Shown here: piece after piece, positions 8,487 to 17,678 of the stretch | Position numbering within the stretch: the first letter of the stretch is position 1 | Layout: every line of letters begins with the position of its first letter | NCBI GenBank assembly: GCA_963713695.1 | Contig: CAVQMU010000007.1 | Location: 55,086-119,085, forward strand | Direction: 5' to 3' | From: Rhodoblastus sp963713695 | GTDB lineage: Bacteria > Pseudomonadota > Alphaproteobacteria > Rhizobiales > Beijerinckiaceae | Length of the DNA stretch: 64,000 nt | Position numbers and translations under genes: made by a program | Notes under the pieces: generated by a model | Databases searched by the model: none | What the model saw: the letters and a program-made list of their open reading frames with translations, nothing else | Told to the model about the DNA's origin: nothing

Positions 8487-9968
8487 TCAGGCGGCGCTGA
8501 CGTCGTCGGCGCCCTCGTCCAGGCCGTAATCCTTCATTTTCCGGTAGAGCGTGGATCGGCCAATGCCGAGCTTGCGCGCCATTTCCGACATCTGGCCGCG
8601 ATAATGCGACAAGGCGAAGCGAATGGCTTCCTCTTCCAGCGAATCGAGTTTCCGCACGTCGCCATTCTCGTCGAGGATGCGGAGGACATTGGGGTCGCGC
8701 ATCTCGACGCGCACGACTTCGCGATGGACGTCGCGATGGCCGACGGGCGCAGGCGCCGGCGGGATGCGCACGTCAAATCCCTGGACATGCGTGGCGATCT
8801 GCGGAAATTCCGTAACCGTCAATTCGTCGCCGTCCGACAGGACCACGGCGCGGAAAACGGCGTTCTCGAGCTGGCGGACATTGCCGGGCCAGTCATAGGT
8901 CGAAAGCAGCGCCAGCGCCTCGGCGGAGAGACCGCGCAGTCGCTTGCCCTCTTCGGCGGCGAAACGGGCGACAAAACGCCGCGCGAGATCCGAAACGTCG
9001 GCGCGGCGATTGCGCAGCGGCGGAATGGTGATGGGGAAGACATTCAGGCGATAGTACAGGTCTTCGCGGAAGCGGCCTTTTTTCACCTGTTCGATCAGGT
9101 TCTGGTTGGTGGCGGAGATCAGCCGCACGTCCACGCGCACGGATTTGCGCGAGCCAACGGGGTCGATCTCGCCTTCCTGCAGGGCGCGCAGCAGCTTGAC
9201 CTGCGTTTCCATCGGCAATTCGCCGACCTCGTCGAGGAAGAGCGTGCCGCCGCTGGCCTCGACGAATTTGCCGACGTGTTTTTCGGAGGCGCCGGTGAAG
9301 GCGCCCTTCTCATGGCCGAACAGGATGGATTCGACCAGGTTCTGCGGCAGCGCGCCGCAATTGACGGTTATGAAGGGCTTGCCCCGACGGTCGGAGCCGC
9401 CCTGGACAGCGCGGGCCATCAATTCCTTGCCGACGCCGGATTCGCCTTCGATCAGCACGGGAATGTTGGATTTGGCGGCGCGCTCGCCGAGCCGGATGGC
9501 CCTGAGCATGTCGTCGCTGCGCGAAAAAATGTCCTTGAAGGTCAGCGTGCCCGTCGCCTTGCGGCCGATGCGGCGGATTTCGTCCTCGAGCGCGTCGAAG
9601 CGCAGGGCGTTCTTGATGGAGATCTGCAGGCGCTCGGCGCCGACCGGCTTGACCACGAAATCCAGCGCGCCCGCGCGCATCGCCGAAATCACCGCTTCAA
9701 TCGAGCCATGGGCGGTCTGCACGATGACCGGCGTGGTGATTTTGCGCTCGCGCATCCGCTCCAGCACCGCCATGCCGTCGAGATCGGGCATGACGAGGTC
9801 GAGAATCAGCACGTCGACGCTGACCTTGTCGGCCGACTGCATGCGCTCCAGCGCCGCTTCGCCGCCATCGACCGTTTCAGTGTCGTAACCGAAACGCCGC
9901 ACCATGGCTTCGAGCAGACGGCGTTGCACCGGGTCGTCATCGGCGATCAAAACAGTCGAGATCATCAT
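8487..9968 (-). CDS. Sigma-54-dependent response regulator (NtrC/TacA type)
   Basis: Three domains are seen. The receiver (residues 4-120) has the acidic pocket at 10-12 and phospho-acceptor Asp57 in LILDLVMPD. The AAA+ sigma-54 activation domain has Walker A GESGVGKE near 173, the sigma-54 contact loop GAFTGA near 224 and Walker B GGTLFLDEVGE. A Fis-type helix-turn-helix closes the protein (MARKLGIGRSTLYRKMKDYG, near 460-485). It therefore activates sigma-54 promoters when phosphorylated. Start at the ATGATG at 9968, where receiver homology begins. The architecture and C-terminal helix resemble the alphaproteobacterial TacA/FlbD-like group. No histidine kinase is adjacent. Targets are unknown. 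Confidence 0.9.
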   Translation of the reverse strand: MMISTVLIADDDPVQRRLLEAMVRRFGYDTETVDGGEAALERMQSADKVSVDVLILDLVMPDLDGMAVLERMRERKITTPVIVQTAHGSIEAVISAMRAGALDFVVKPVGAERLQISIKNALRFDALEDEIRRIGRKATGTLTFKDIFSRSDDMLRAIRLGERAAKSNIPVLIEGESGVGKELMARAVQGGSDRRGKPFITVNCGALPQNLVESILFGHEKGAFTGASEKHVGKFVEASGGTLFLDEVGELPMETQVKLLRALQEGEIDPVGSRKSVRVDVRLISATNQNLIEQVKKGRFREDLYYRLNVFPITIPPLRNRRADVSDLARRFVARFAAEEGKRLRGLSAEALALLSTYDWPGNVRQLENAVFRAVVLSDGDELTVTEFPQIATHVQGFDVRIPPAPAPVGHRDVHREVVRVEMRDPNVLRILDENGDVRKLDSLEEEAIRFALSHYRGQMSEMARKLGIGRSTLYRKMKDYGLDEGADDVSAA

Positions 9969-10195
9969 TGTTCTTTCACGCGCGGCGCCATGCCCGCTTG
10001 TCCCCATGCTGCGCGATTAGGGTAAATGCGATGTTAATGGCTGCGAGTTCAGGGGTTTCGGCGGAGGGAAAACACGACCTCCGCGCCGAATCCCGGCAAG
10101 GGCCTCGTTGAGGGCCGCCTTGCCAGCGCCAGCTTGCGCGCCAATATGCATGATGCCACTCTCCAGCGACTCTTTTGCGAAAGCGCCATCCCCAA

Positions 10196-12049
10196 ATGAA
10201 TTCCGCAGCGAACCCAGTCGTCTCGAAAATCGTCCGCCATCCCGACGCCCAAGGCGTCGTGAAGTCCGCCGCCGAGGATTTGCCGCGCTGGCGGCTCGAC
10301 GACCTCTATTCCGGCCTCGACAGCCCGCAATTCGCGGAGGATGTGCGGAAAGTCGCGCGCGAGTGCCGCGAATTCGCCGCCTGCTATCGCGGCGGCCTCG
10401 AAAAGCTGCTCTCCGGCCCGCAGCCGTCAAAAGATTTGCACGAGGCCATCGCCCGTTACGAGGCGATCGACGATCTCATCACCAAGATCATGTCCTTTGC
10501 GGGCCTGTCCTACGCCGAGGACACGGTCGATCCGGCGCGGGCGAAATTCTATGGCGACGCCCAGGAGAAGATCACGGCGGCGTCGACCGACCTTCTGTTC
10601 TTCCAGCTTGAGCTGAACCGGCTCGATGACGCCACGCTTGAAAAGGCGCTGGCTGAACAGCCATTGTCTTATTACCGGCCCTGGATCGAGGACCTGCGCA
10701 AGGAAAAGCCGTTCCAGCTCGAGGACCGCATCGAGCAGTTGTTTCACGAAAAGTCGGTGACCGGCCATGCCGCGTGGAACCGGCTGTTCGATGAGACCAT
10801 CGCCTCGCTGCGGTTCGAGGTCGATGGCGCCGAGCTGACGCTCGAACCCGTGCTGAACCTGTTCCAGGACCCGAACCCCGCCATGCGGGAAAAGGCGTCG
10901 AACGCCATCGCCAAGACCTTGAAGGACAATCTGCGGGTCTTCACGCTGATTTCGAACGTCCTGGCCAAGGACAAGGACATTTCCGACACTTGGCGCGGTT
11001 TCAAGGACGTGGCGCAATCGCGACACCTTTCCAATCGCGTCGAGCCGGAAGTGGTCGAGGCCATGGTCGCCGCGGTGCGCGCCGCCTACCCGCGCCTGTC
11101 GCATCGCTATTACAAGCTCAAGGCGGGCTGGTTCGGCAAGGAAAAGCTGCGCCATTGGGACCGCAATGCGCCTTTGCCGGATTCGCCGCAGCGCAATTAC
11201 GACTGGGCGCAGGCCCGCGCCGCCGTGCTCGGCGCTTACGGCGGGTTTTCGCCGCGCATGGCGGAAATCGCCAAAAAATTCTTCGACGACAAGTGGATCG
11301 ACGCGCCGGTGCGGCCGGGCAAGGCGCCCGGCGCCTTCGCGCATCCGACCACGCCTTCCGCCCATCCCTATGTTCTGCTCAACTACCAGGGCAAGCCGCG
11401 CGACGTGATGACGCTGGCGCATGAACTCGGCCATGGCGTCCACCAGGTGCTGGCCGCGCCGAACGGCCCATTGATGGCGCCGACGCCCCTGACCCTGGCC
11501 GAAACCGCCTCGGTCTTCGGGGAAATGCTGACTTTTCGCGCCCTGCTGGCCGAAGCGAAGGACCCTGTCGAGAAACGCGCCATGCTGGCCTCGAAAGTCG
11601 AGGACATGCTCAATACCGTGGTGCGCCAGATCGCCTTCTACTCCTTCGAGCGCAAGCTGCACGAGGAGCGCAGGCAGGGCGAACTGACGGCGGAAAAAAT
11701 CTGCGAACTCTGGATGAGCGTTCAGGCCGAGAGCCTCGGCCCCTCCATCGAGCTTGGCGAGGGCTACGAGACTTTTTGGGCCTATATCCCCCATTTCATC
11801 CACTCGCCCTTCTATGTCTACGCCTATGCTTTCGGCGATTGCCTGGTGAATTCGCTCTACGGCGTCTATCAAAAAGCGGAGCCCGGCTTTGTGGAGAAAT
11901 ATTTCGCGCTGCTGTCGGCTGGCGGCTCGAAGCACTACAGCGAACTGCTCAAGCCTTTCGGCCTCGATGCGCGCGATCCCGCCTTCTGGGACATCGGCCT
12001 CTCGATGATCTCGGGGCTGATCGACGAATTGGAGAAAGTCGAGACATGA
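10196..12049 (+). CDS. pepF: Oligoendopeptidase F family metallopeptidase (M3)
   Basis: This cytoplasmic zinc endopeptidase cleaves short peptides. It has about 617 residues with an all-helical N-terminal half and the M3 zinc motif in MTLAHELGHGVHQVL near residue 410 (HELGH), followed by ETASVFGEMLTF, which provides the third ligand. The C-terminal segment (FHSPFYVYAYAFGDCLVNSLY-type) is typical of PepF/M3B. ATG 10196 starts just upstream of the conserved region (MNSAANPVVSKIVRHPDA). The downstream SDR gene begins 37 bases after its stop, so co-transcription is possible. Confidence 0.9.
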   Translation: MNSAANPVVSKIVRHPDAQGVVKSAAEDLPRWRLDDLYSGLDSPQFAEDVRKVARECREFAACYRGGLEKLLSGPQPSKDLHEAIARYEAIDDLITKIMSFAGLSYAEDTVDPARAKFYGDAQEKITAASTDLLFFQLELNRLDDATLEKALAEQPLSYYRPWIEDLRKEKPFQLEDRIEQLFHEKSVTGHAAWNRLFDETIASLRFEVDGAELTLEPVLNLFQDPNPAMREKASNAIAKTLKDNLRVFTLISNVLAKDKDISDTWRGFKDVAQSRHLSNRVEPEVVEAMVAAVRAAYPRLSHRYYKLKAGWFGKEKLRHWDRNAPLPDSPQRNYDWAQARAAVLGAYGGFSPRMAEIAKKFFDDKWIDAPVRPGKAPGAFAHPTTPSAHPYVLLNYQGKPRDVMTLAHELGHGVHQVLAAPNGPLMAPTPLTLAETASVFGEMLTFRALLAEAKDPVEKRAMLASKVEDMLNTVVRQIAFYSFERKLHEERRQGELTAEKICELWMSVQAESLGPSIELGEGYETFWAYIPHFIHSPFYVYAYAFGDCLVNSLYGVYQKAEPGFVEKYFALLSAGGSKHYSELLKPFGLDARDPAFWDIGLSMISGLIDELEKVET

Positions 12050-12086
12050 ACTATCCTGGCGGAATTCCGCACGAACCGGAGTTCCG

Positions 12087-12890
12087 ATGGACCTGCAAGG
12101 AAAAGTCGCGGTTGTCACGGGGGCGGGCAGCGGCATAGGACGCGCCATTGCGGTTTCGCTGGCGCGCCGCGGGTCGTCGCTGGCGCTTGTCGACATCGAT
12201 CCCGCCGGGCTGGCGCAAACGCGCGACTTGCTCGCCGGGCGCAAGGTCGCGATCAGCCTCCATCAGCTTGACGTGGCCGATCGCGCCGCCGTCGCGTCGC
12301 TTCCGCAGCAGGTCGCGCAAGCCCTTGGGAGCCCGGATGTCCTCGTCAACAACGCCGGCGTGGCGCTGTCCGGGACTTTCGAGCAAGTCGGCGAAGCGGA
12401 TTTCGACTGGCTGTTTGAAATCAATTTCCACAGCCTCGTGCGCATGACCCGCGCCTTCCTGCCGCTGCTCCGGACGCGGCCCGAGGCGCAGATCGGCAAT
12501 ATTTCCAGCCTGTTCGGGCTGATCGCGGCGCCGGGACAGGCGGCCTATTGCGCCAGCAAGTTCGCCGTGCGCGGCTTTTCCGAGGCGCTGCGCCTGGAGC
12601 TTGCGGGCGGGTCGGTCGGCGTGACCGTGGCGCATCCCGGCGGCGTCGCCACGGCAATCGCCCGCAACGCCCGGCTTTCCGCAAACATCCCGCCGGGGCA
12701 GGCGGCGCGGGACATTGCGAGTTTCGAACACTTTCTCAAAATGCCGCCTGAAAAAGCGGGCGAGATCATCGTCGAGGCGATCGAGAAGCGCCGCCCGCGC
12801 GTGATCGTTGGTTCCGACGCGAAATTGCTGGCGCTGGTCCAGAGGCTGGCGCCGGTCTCCTATTGGAAGATTGTGAGCAGATTGTCTTGA
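12087..12890 (+). CDS. Short-chain dehydrogenase/reductase
   Basis: A classical SDR of 267 residues: the NAD(P)-binding TGAGSGIG at residues 11-18, an acidic VDID after beta-2 suggesting NAD preference, NNAG near 90, a serine (NISSLFG) and the YCASK catalytic tyrosine-lysine pair near 155. It would interconvert an alcohol and a ketone or aldehyde. It is followed with overlap by a Baeyer-Villiger-type monooxygenase and an alpha/beta hydrolase, so it probably supplies the ketone for that pathway. The natural substrate is unknown. Confidence 0.85.
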   Translation: MDLQGKVAVVTGAGSGIGRAIAVSLARRGSSLALVDIDPAGLAQTRDLLAGRKVAISLHQLDVADRAAVASLPQQVAQALGSPDVLVNNAGVALSGTFEQVGEADFDWLFEINFHSLVRMTRAFLPLLRTRPEAQIGNISSLFGLIAAPGQAAYCASKFAVRGFSEALRLELAGGSVGVTVAHPGGVATAIARNARLSANIPPGQAARDIASFEHFLKMPPEKAGEIIVEAIEKRRPRVIVGSDAKLLALVQRLAPVSYWKIVSRLS

Positions 12891-14392
12891 CCTTGTCGAT
12901 TGACGCGAAACCGGGCCAGGCGGCCGTGCGCCAGCAGGAGGGCTTGCCATTCGACGTGCTGATCGTCGGCGCGGGGCTTGCCGGCATCGGCGCGGCGCGC
13001 GCGCTCCGGAAAGGCGCGCCGCAGTTGAAATTCGCCATGCTCGAGGCGAGGTCGCGGATCGGCGGCGCCTGGGACCTGTTCCGCTATCCCGGCCTGCGCT
13101 CGGATTCCGATCTCCAGACAATGGCCTATGCCGACCGCCCCGTGAACAACGGAACCTTGACGGCCAAAGGCGAGGACGTTCTCGCCTATATCAGCGATGC
13201 CGCGCGGGAGTGCGGGCTAGACCGGGAGATCCTGTTCGACCATCGCGTCGTCTCAGCCGATTTCGATTCTTCCGCGGGCCTGTGGCGCGTGAATGTCGAG
13301 GCAGGGACCGCTAAGAGCCCGAAAACGCTTGGCTGCCGCTTTCTCTACCTGTGCAGCGGCTATTTCGATTATTCGGGCGGCTATGCTCCAGATTTCAAGG
13401 GGATGGCCGAGTTTTCCGGCCGTATCATCCATCCGCAGGACTGGCCTGTGGATTTCGACGTTTCCGGCAAGACCATCATTGTCATCGGCAGCGGCGCCAC
13501 CGCGGTCACGCTGGTTCCGGCGCTGGCGGAAAAGGCGCGGCATGTCCTCATGCTGCAGCGCTCGCCGACCTATATCGCCGCGCGCCCGAACGCCGACGCT
13601 ATCGCGCGGTTTTTCAACCGCATCCTGCCCGCCCGGCTGGCCTACGGTCTCACGCGCTGGCGCAACATCCTGCTTTCGCAGGCTTTTTACCAGCTCTCGC
13701 GGAAAAGGCCCGATTGGATGAAAAAAATGCTGCTCGGCGACGTGCGCAAGCGGCTTGGGCTGGACGACGAGGCGATGCGCAATTTCACGCCGCGCTACAA
13801 TCCCTGGGACCAGCGCCTCTGCCTCGATCCGGACGGGAAATTCTTCGACTGCCTGCTCACGGGAGCGGCGAGCCTCGCCTCGGGCGAGGTCGAATGTTTT
13901 ACGCCCGAGGGCTTGCGCCTGCGCGACGGCGAGGTTTTTCGCGCCGACGCCGTGGTTCTCGCGACCGGGCTGAAACTCCAGATGCTCGGCGGCGCGCAGC
14001 TGAGCGTCGACGGCGCGCCTGTGGATACGGGGGCCTTGATGACGTACAAGGGCTGCATGTTCGAGGGCGTGCCCAATCTCGTAGCGGCCTTCGGCTACGC
14101 CAATGCGAGCTGGACGCTCAAATGCGAGCTGACATCGCACTATTTTATCCGCCTGTGGCGCGCGATGACGACGAAAAAGGCGAAATGGGTCGTCCCGCGC
14201 GGCGCGCCGGCGGCGTCCGGCCCGGTGCTGACGCTGACGTCGGGCTACGTCCAGCGCGCCGAAAAGATCTTGCCGCGCCAGGGCGCTGAGGCTCCGTGGC
14301 GTTATAACGTCAATTATCTGCGTGACCTCAAGATCATGCGTTTTGGACGCATCGACGACGGCGTGCTGCATTTCGAGGACAACGAGAGATGA
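12887..14392 (+). CDS. Flavin-containing Baeyer-Villiger-type monooxygenase
   Basis: An FAD/NADPH enzyme of about 500 residues. The FAD Rossmann motif is GAGLAGIG near the N-terminus; the Baeyer-Villiger fingerprint FxGxxxHxxxW is present as FSGRIIHPQDW; and the second, NADPH-binding Rossmann motif is GSGATAVTL. The segment CSGYFDYSGGYAPDF resembles EthA-like enzymes. It inserts oxygen next to a ketone carbonyl to give an ester or lactone. The TTG at 12887 overlaps the SDR stop by four bases and is taken as the start; TTG 12863 is also open. The stop overlaps the next gene (ATGA). Confidence 0.85.
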   Translation: MTLSIDAKPGQAAVRQQEGLPFDVLIVGAGLAGIGAARALRKGAPQLKFAMLEARSRIGGAWDLFRYPGLRSDSDLQTMAYADRPVNNGTLTAKGEDVLAYISDAARECGLDREILFDHRVVSADFDSSAGLWRVNVEAGTAKSPKTLGCRFLYLCSGYFDYSGGYAPDFKGMAEFSGRIIHPQDWPVDFDVSGKTIIVIGSGATAVTLVPALAEKARHVLMLQRSPTYIAARPNADAIARFFNRILPARLAYGLTRWRNILLSQAFYQLSRKRPDWMKKMLLGDVRKRLGLDDEAMRNFTPRYNPWDQRLCLDPDGKFFDCLLTGAASLASGEVECFTPEGLRLRDGEVFRADAVVLATGLKLQMLGGAQLSVDGAPVDTGALMTYKGCMFEGVPNLVAAFGYANASWTLKCELTSHYFIRLWRAMTTKKAKWVVPRGAPAASGPVLTLTSGYVQRAEKILPRQGAEAPWRYNVNYLRDLKIMRFGRIDDGVLHFEDNER

Positions 14393-15327
14393 TTCTGCTT
14401 GTCTGGTCGCTGACGGCAATCGGCGCGCTGATCCTGTTCAATCTCCTCCTGGCTCGCTTCATCGAGGCGCTGGTTCCGCCCCAGGGGCGCTTCATCGAGG
14501 TCGACGGCCTCCGTCTGCATGTCGTCGACACCGGCGCAAAGCCTGGGCAATCAGGGCCGCCGCTTGTCTTCGTGCATGGGCTGCTGGGCCAGGTCAGACA
14601 TTTCACCTTCGCGCTGGCCGCGCTTTTTCCCGAACGGCGGGTGGTGCTGATCGACCGGCCCGGCTCTGGCTATTCGCAGGCCGCGCCCTCGCAAAGCCTG
14701 AGGGCGCAGGGCGCTATCCTCGCCAAGGCGATGGCTGCGCTCGGGCTGGACAAGCCGCTTGTCGTCGGCCATTCGCTCGGCGGCGCCGTCTCGCTGGCCC
14801 TGGCGCTCGACCACCCGGAAAGCCTGTGCGGCCTTGCGCTGATCGCTCCGATGACCCTGCCCGTCGCGTTCGCGCCAAAAGTCTTCGAGAATTCGACGAC
14901 ACAAAATCGGTTCGCGCGCTGGCTTGGCGCCTGGACGATCGGTCCGATCCTGTCCTTCGTGAATGCAGGCGCCGCGCTTTCGGCTATTTTCGCGCCGGAA
15001 ACGCCGCCGCTCGAATTCGCCAATCGTGCCGGCGGCCTGCTGGCGGCGCGGCCAAAAACGTTGATTTCCGCGTCGCGCGACATTATCGGCCTGCCCGAAG
15101 AAGTTCCCGAGCAAGCGAAGCGTTACGGCCAGCTCTCGGCGCCCGTTGGCGTGCTATTCGGCGCGCGGGACGGCGTTCTCGACCCGAAACTCCACGGCGA
15201 GACGTTTTGCGCGGGGACGCCGATGGCCGAATTGAAAATGGTCGAGGGCGGCCACATGCTGCCGCTGACCCAGCCGAAGGTCGTCGAAGCCTTCATCCGC
15301 GCCCGTTTGCCGCACAACCCGTCCTGA
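14389..15327 (+). CDS. Alpha/beta hydrolase with N-terminal membrane segment
   Basis: A 312-residue alpha/beta-hydrolase: an N-terminal hydrophobic stretch (ILLVWSLTAIGALILFNLLL), an oxyanion-hole motif FVHGLLGQ, the nucleophile elbow GHSLGG near residue 125, an acid in FGARDGVLD and the catalytic histidine in GGHMLP. Its ATG overlaps the monooxygenase stop by four bases, so the two are co-translated. In context the likely job is hydrolysis of the ester made by the monooxygenase, at the membrane. Substrate not known. Confidence 0.85.
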   Translation: MILLVWSLTAIGALILFNLLLARFIEALVPPQGRFIEVDGLRLHVVDTGAKPGQSGPPLVFVHGLLGQVRHFTFALAALFPERRVVLIDRPGSGYSQAAPSQSLRAQGAILAKAMAALGLDKPLVVGHSLGGAVSLALALDHPESLCGLALIAPMTLPVAFAPKVFENSTTQNRFARWLGAWTIGPILSFVNAGAALSAIFAPETPPLEFANRAGGLLAARPKTLISASRDIIGLPEEVPEQAKRYGQLSAPVGVLFGARDGVLDPKLHGETFCAGTPMAELKMVEGGHMLPLTQPKVVEAFIRARLPHNPS

Positions 15328-15339
15328 TTGGAGAATTCG

Positions 15340-15888
15340 ATGAAATTGAAATTTTTGCTGATGGCTTCGGCCCTGCTCGCCGCCACTGCAAGCGCCGGGG
15401 CTTTCGAACTGAAAAGCCCGGATCTGGCCGACGGAAACTCCATCGCCAACCCGTTCGTCTTCAAGGGCTTTGGCTGCGAGGGCGGCAATCTCTCGCCGGC
15501 TCTCAGCTGGATCGATCCGCCCGAGGGAACCAAAAGCTTCGCTCTGATGGTCCACGATCCCGACGCGCCGACCGGCGGCGCCGGCTTCTGGCACTGGGTC
15601 GTTTACAATCTCCCTGTTTCGGCGACCGGACTGCCGCAGGGCGTCGGCAAGGACGGCAAGGGCCTGCCGGAAGGGGCCAATCAGGTCGCAACCGATTTCG
15701 GCGAACCCGGCTACGGCGGTCCCTGTCCGCCCAAGGGCGACAGCCCGCATCACTATCGTTTCACCGTCTATGCTTTGAAAACCGAAAAACTGGAGATCCC
15801 GCCCAAGGCCACGGCTTCGCTCGCGGGATTCCTCATCAACGCCAATGCGATCGGCAAGGCGACGCTGACCGGGGTTTACGGGCGGTGA
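15340..15888 (+). CDS. YbhB/YbcL-family (PEBP-like) periplasmic protein
   Basis: The protein has about 182 residues with a signal peptide (KFLLMASALLAATASAGA) and the Raf-kinase-inhibitor-like fold: GCEGGNLSPALSW, MVHDPDAPTGGAGFWHWVVY with the conserved DPDAP, and PCPPKGDSPHHYRFTVYAL with the ligand-pocket histidines. The family binds small anions or phospho-ligands, and its bacterial role is poorly known. GGAG lies upstream of ATG 15340. It follows the SDR-BVMO-hydrolase genes by only 12 bases and is probably in the same transcript. Confidence 0.85.
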   Translation: MKLKFLLMASALLAATASAGAFELKSPDLADGNSIANPFVFKGFGCEGGNLSPALSWIDPPEGTKSFALMVHDPDAPTGGAGFWHWVVYNLPVSATGLPQGVGKDGKGLPEGANQVATDFGEPGYGGPCPPKGDSPHHYRFTVYALKTEKLEIPPKATASLAGFLINANAIGKATLTGVYGR

Positions 15889-16017
15889 GCTGCAAGGAAG
15901 GAGTTCGGGGACATGATCGAATTGCGCGCAACGCTTTTGCTGAATTGAGCGAGCCGTCCGAGCGCAATTCGTTCGTGTCCTCGAAGTCCGGCAAGGAAAG
16001 GTGCAATTGCACGCTTA

Positions 16018-17661
16018 TTGCTGACTATTACAAGCTATTTCGTTTCAGTTTTGGCGCCAGTGCAATTCACTATGGCTGGTAAAATCAGTAACAAATGCTA
16101 TGTCGATACAGAATGTTTGGTTCAAGAGGCTACTGCGGATGTCAGCTTAGTCGATCCGAAATGGCTCTATTCTTACGTTGAATATCTCGATCGCTTAGAA
16201 AAATCTGACCTCGCGCATAAAGTAGCTCTAAGCATCGACCGATCCAGTGCAGCCGGGCCTTATCAATGGCAGAGCGCGCTGCGAGATATTGCCCTTCGAG
16301 AGGTGGCGACCAAAGCGATAAATTCGCCGGATGTCATCGCCGATTTTTCTCCCATTACAAAAGTCCTTTCGTCGGAACAAACGCCGTCGGGATTTGATCT
16401 AAGCCAGTATTTTTTGATTGCCGATGTCATCACGCATACATCGCCATGGGGCGGTATGGACACAGACGTTAGCAATATCTTTCGCCCGAAGGCGTTACGA
16501 AAATCCGCCAACGCAACTTTACTCGACATCTTGAACAATCGATGGCCGAAGGCAATTGAGGAATTGCCCGATAACCAGCAGGGACGGCATTGGTCTGATT
16601 TGGCCAAAGCATGGTTGGAGCTTGGTGATTCCGCGAGGGCGGCAGAGTTCGCTAGTCGCGCGGAAAAAACGGGGTCGCTGGACTTTAAAGGGGCCAATTT
16701 CATTTTTAGTCAAACTTGGCGCATTTGGCTGGCTCTGGGAAATTATGACCGAGCGCTGCAGGCAACGGACCGAGAAACTGACAGGGGATACGAAGCTCAT
16801 TTTAAGCTCGACATTGCCCGTTCTCTCATTGAGACCGGGCAGAAAGAAACGGCGCTTGGAATAATTGCCTCTGCCTTAACTAATGCGCGGCTCGAACCCA
16901 GTTCGAATCGGAAAATGGGATACCTTGGTGGAGTGGTGAACGCGCGGATCGTTGCCGGCGATATCGACGGCGCGCGGCAGGTCGCAGAAGAAATGAAAAT
17001 TTTGGCTCACAAACAGAGCATAGTTCCCGCCGGACAACTCGCTTTGGCTGCCGCCATCTTCAATAATTTGGACGATTATCCAAGCGCAGCGAGGTTGCTA
17101 AGCGAGGCATTATCAAAAGTTCCGGGAAGCTCAGAAATCATAGGACACGGAGTCTCTTTGGGCACAATCACAGGGGCTAGACTTGGCCTTGCCGATAGCC
17201 TGAAATCGGAAATTGCGGTTGAGTTCTATCGGAGCGGAGACTTGGCGACCTTCGACCACCTCCTTAAACAATTAAATAAAGCCGATCAGGCGGGGGCTTG
17301 GCTAAATTTGTGCGAAAGTTCCCAGCCGGGTCATTGGATGCGGCCTTCTGAGGAAGAATGCGTCGATGGCACGGCTGGAGAGATATTTCGTCATTTGGCA
17401 GTTGAGGCCGTCGTCAAGGAAAACAACCTTTTGGCAGGCCAATATCTTTCACGCATGATTTCGAAGGCAAAAGATGCGAGTTTGTTTAGTGTAAATCATC
17501 TTTTAAATGCGGCAAGAATTGCATTTGTAACAAACGATAAGAGCCTTACCAATTCTGCCTTGATTGCAGCGGCGAAAGCAGCTGACGGTCTCGCGAATGC
17601 AGGAGATCGTGAACTCAAACTGGCGGCAATCGCAGCTCTGCGGAAAGAGCTGTTGCCTTAA
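16018..17661 (+). CDS. Unrecognised helical-repeat protein, possibly exported
   Basis: About 547 residues matching no family I can name. The first 20 residues (LTITSYFVSVLAPVQF) could be a signal peptide if TTG 16018 is used; ATG 16072 is the alternative. The middle third has alpha-helical repeats with TPR-like spacing (WSDLAKAWLELGDSARAAEF, IWLALGNYDRALQATDRE, IARSLIETGQKETALGIIAS). Base composition and codon use are clearly more A+T-rich than the genes on either side, which suggests recent acquisition. It is flanked by unrelated housekeeping-like genes on the same strand. No function is proposed. Confidence 0.6.
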   Translation: MLTITSYFVSVLAPVQFTMAGKISNKCYVDTECLVQEATADVSLVDPKWLYSYVEYLDRLEKSDLAHKVALSIDRSSAAGPYQWQSALRDIALREVATKAINSPDVIADFSPITKVLSSEQTPSGFDLSQYFLIADVITHTSPWGGMDTDVSNIFRPKALRKSANATLLDILNNRWPKAIEELPDNQQGRHWSDLAKAWLELGDSARAAEFASRAEKTGSLDFKGANFIFSQTWRIWLALGNYDRALQATDRETDRGYEAHFKLDIARSLIETGQKETALGIIASALTNARLEPSSNRKMGYLGGVVNARIVAGDIDGARQVAEEMKILAHKQSIVPAGQLALAAAIFNNLDDYPSAARLLSEALSKVPGSSEIIGHGVSLGTITGARLGLADSLKSEIAVEFYRSGDLATFDHLLKQLNKADQAGAWLNLCESSQPGHWMRPSEEECVDGTAGEIFRHLAVEAVVKENNLLAGQYLSRMISKAKDASLFSVNHLLNAARIAFVTNDKSLTNSALIAAAKAADGLANAGDRELKLAAIAALRKELLP

Positions 17662-17678
17662 CGCATCTAGGATGAAAA

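Noticed and set aside
8322..10025. A long 567-codon plus-strand frame
   Set aside because: It is the antisense shadow of the sigma-54 response regulator, which has full domain motifs; high G+C makes such shadows common here.
10427..12244. A 605-codon minus-strand frame opposite the oligoendopeptidase
   Set aside because: No motifs and the opposite strand carries a complete M3 peptidase.
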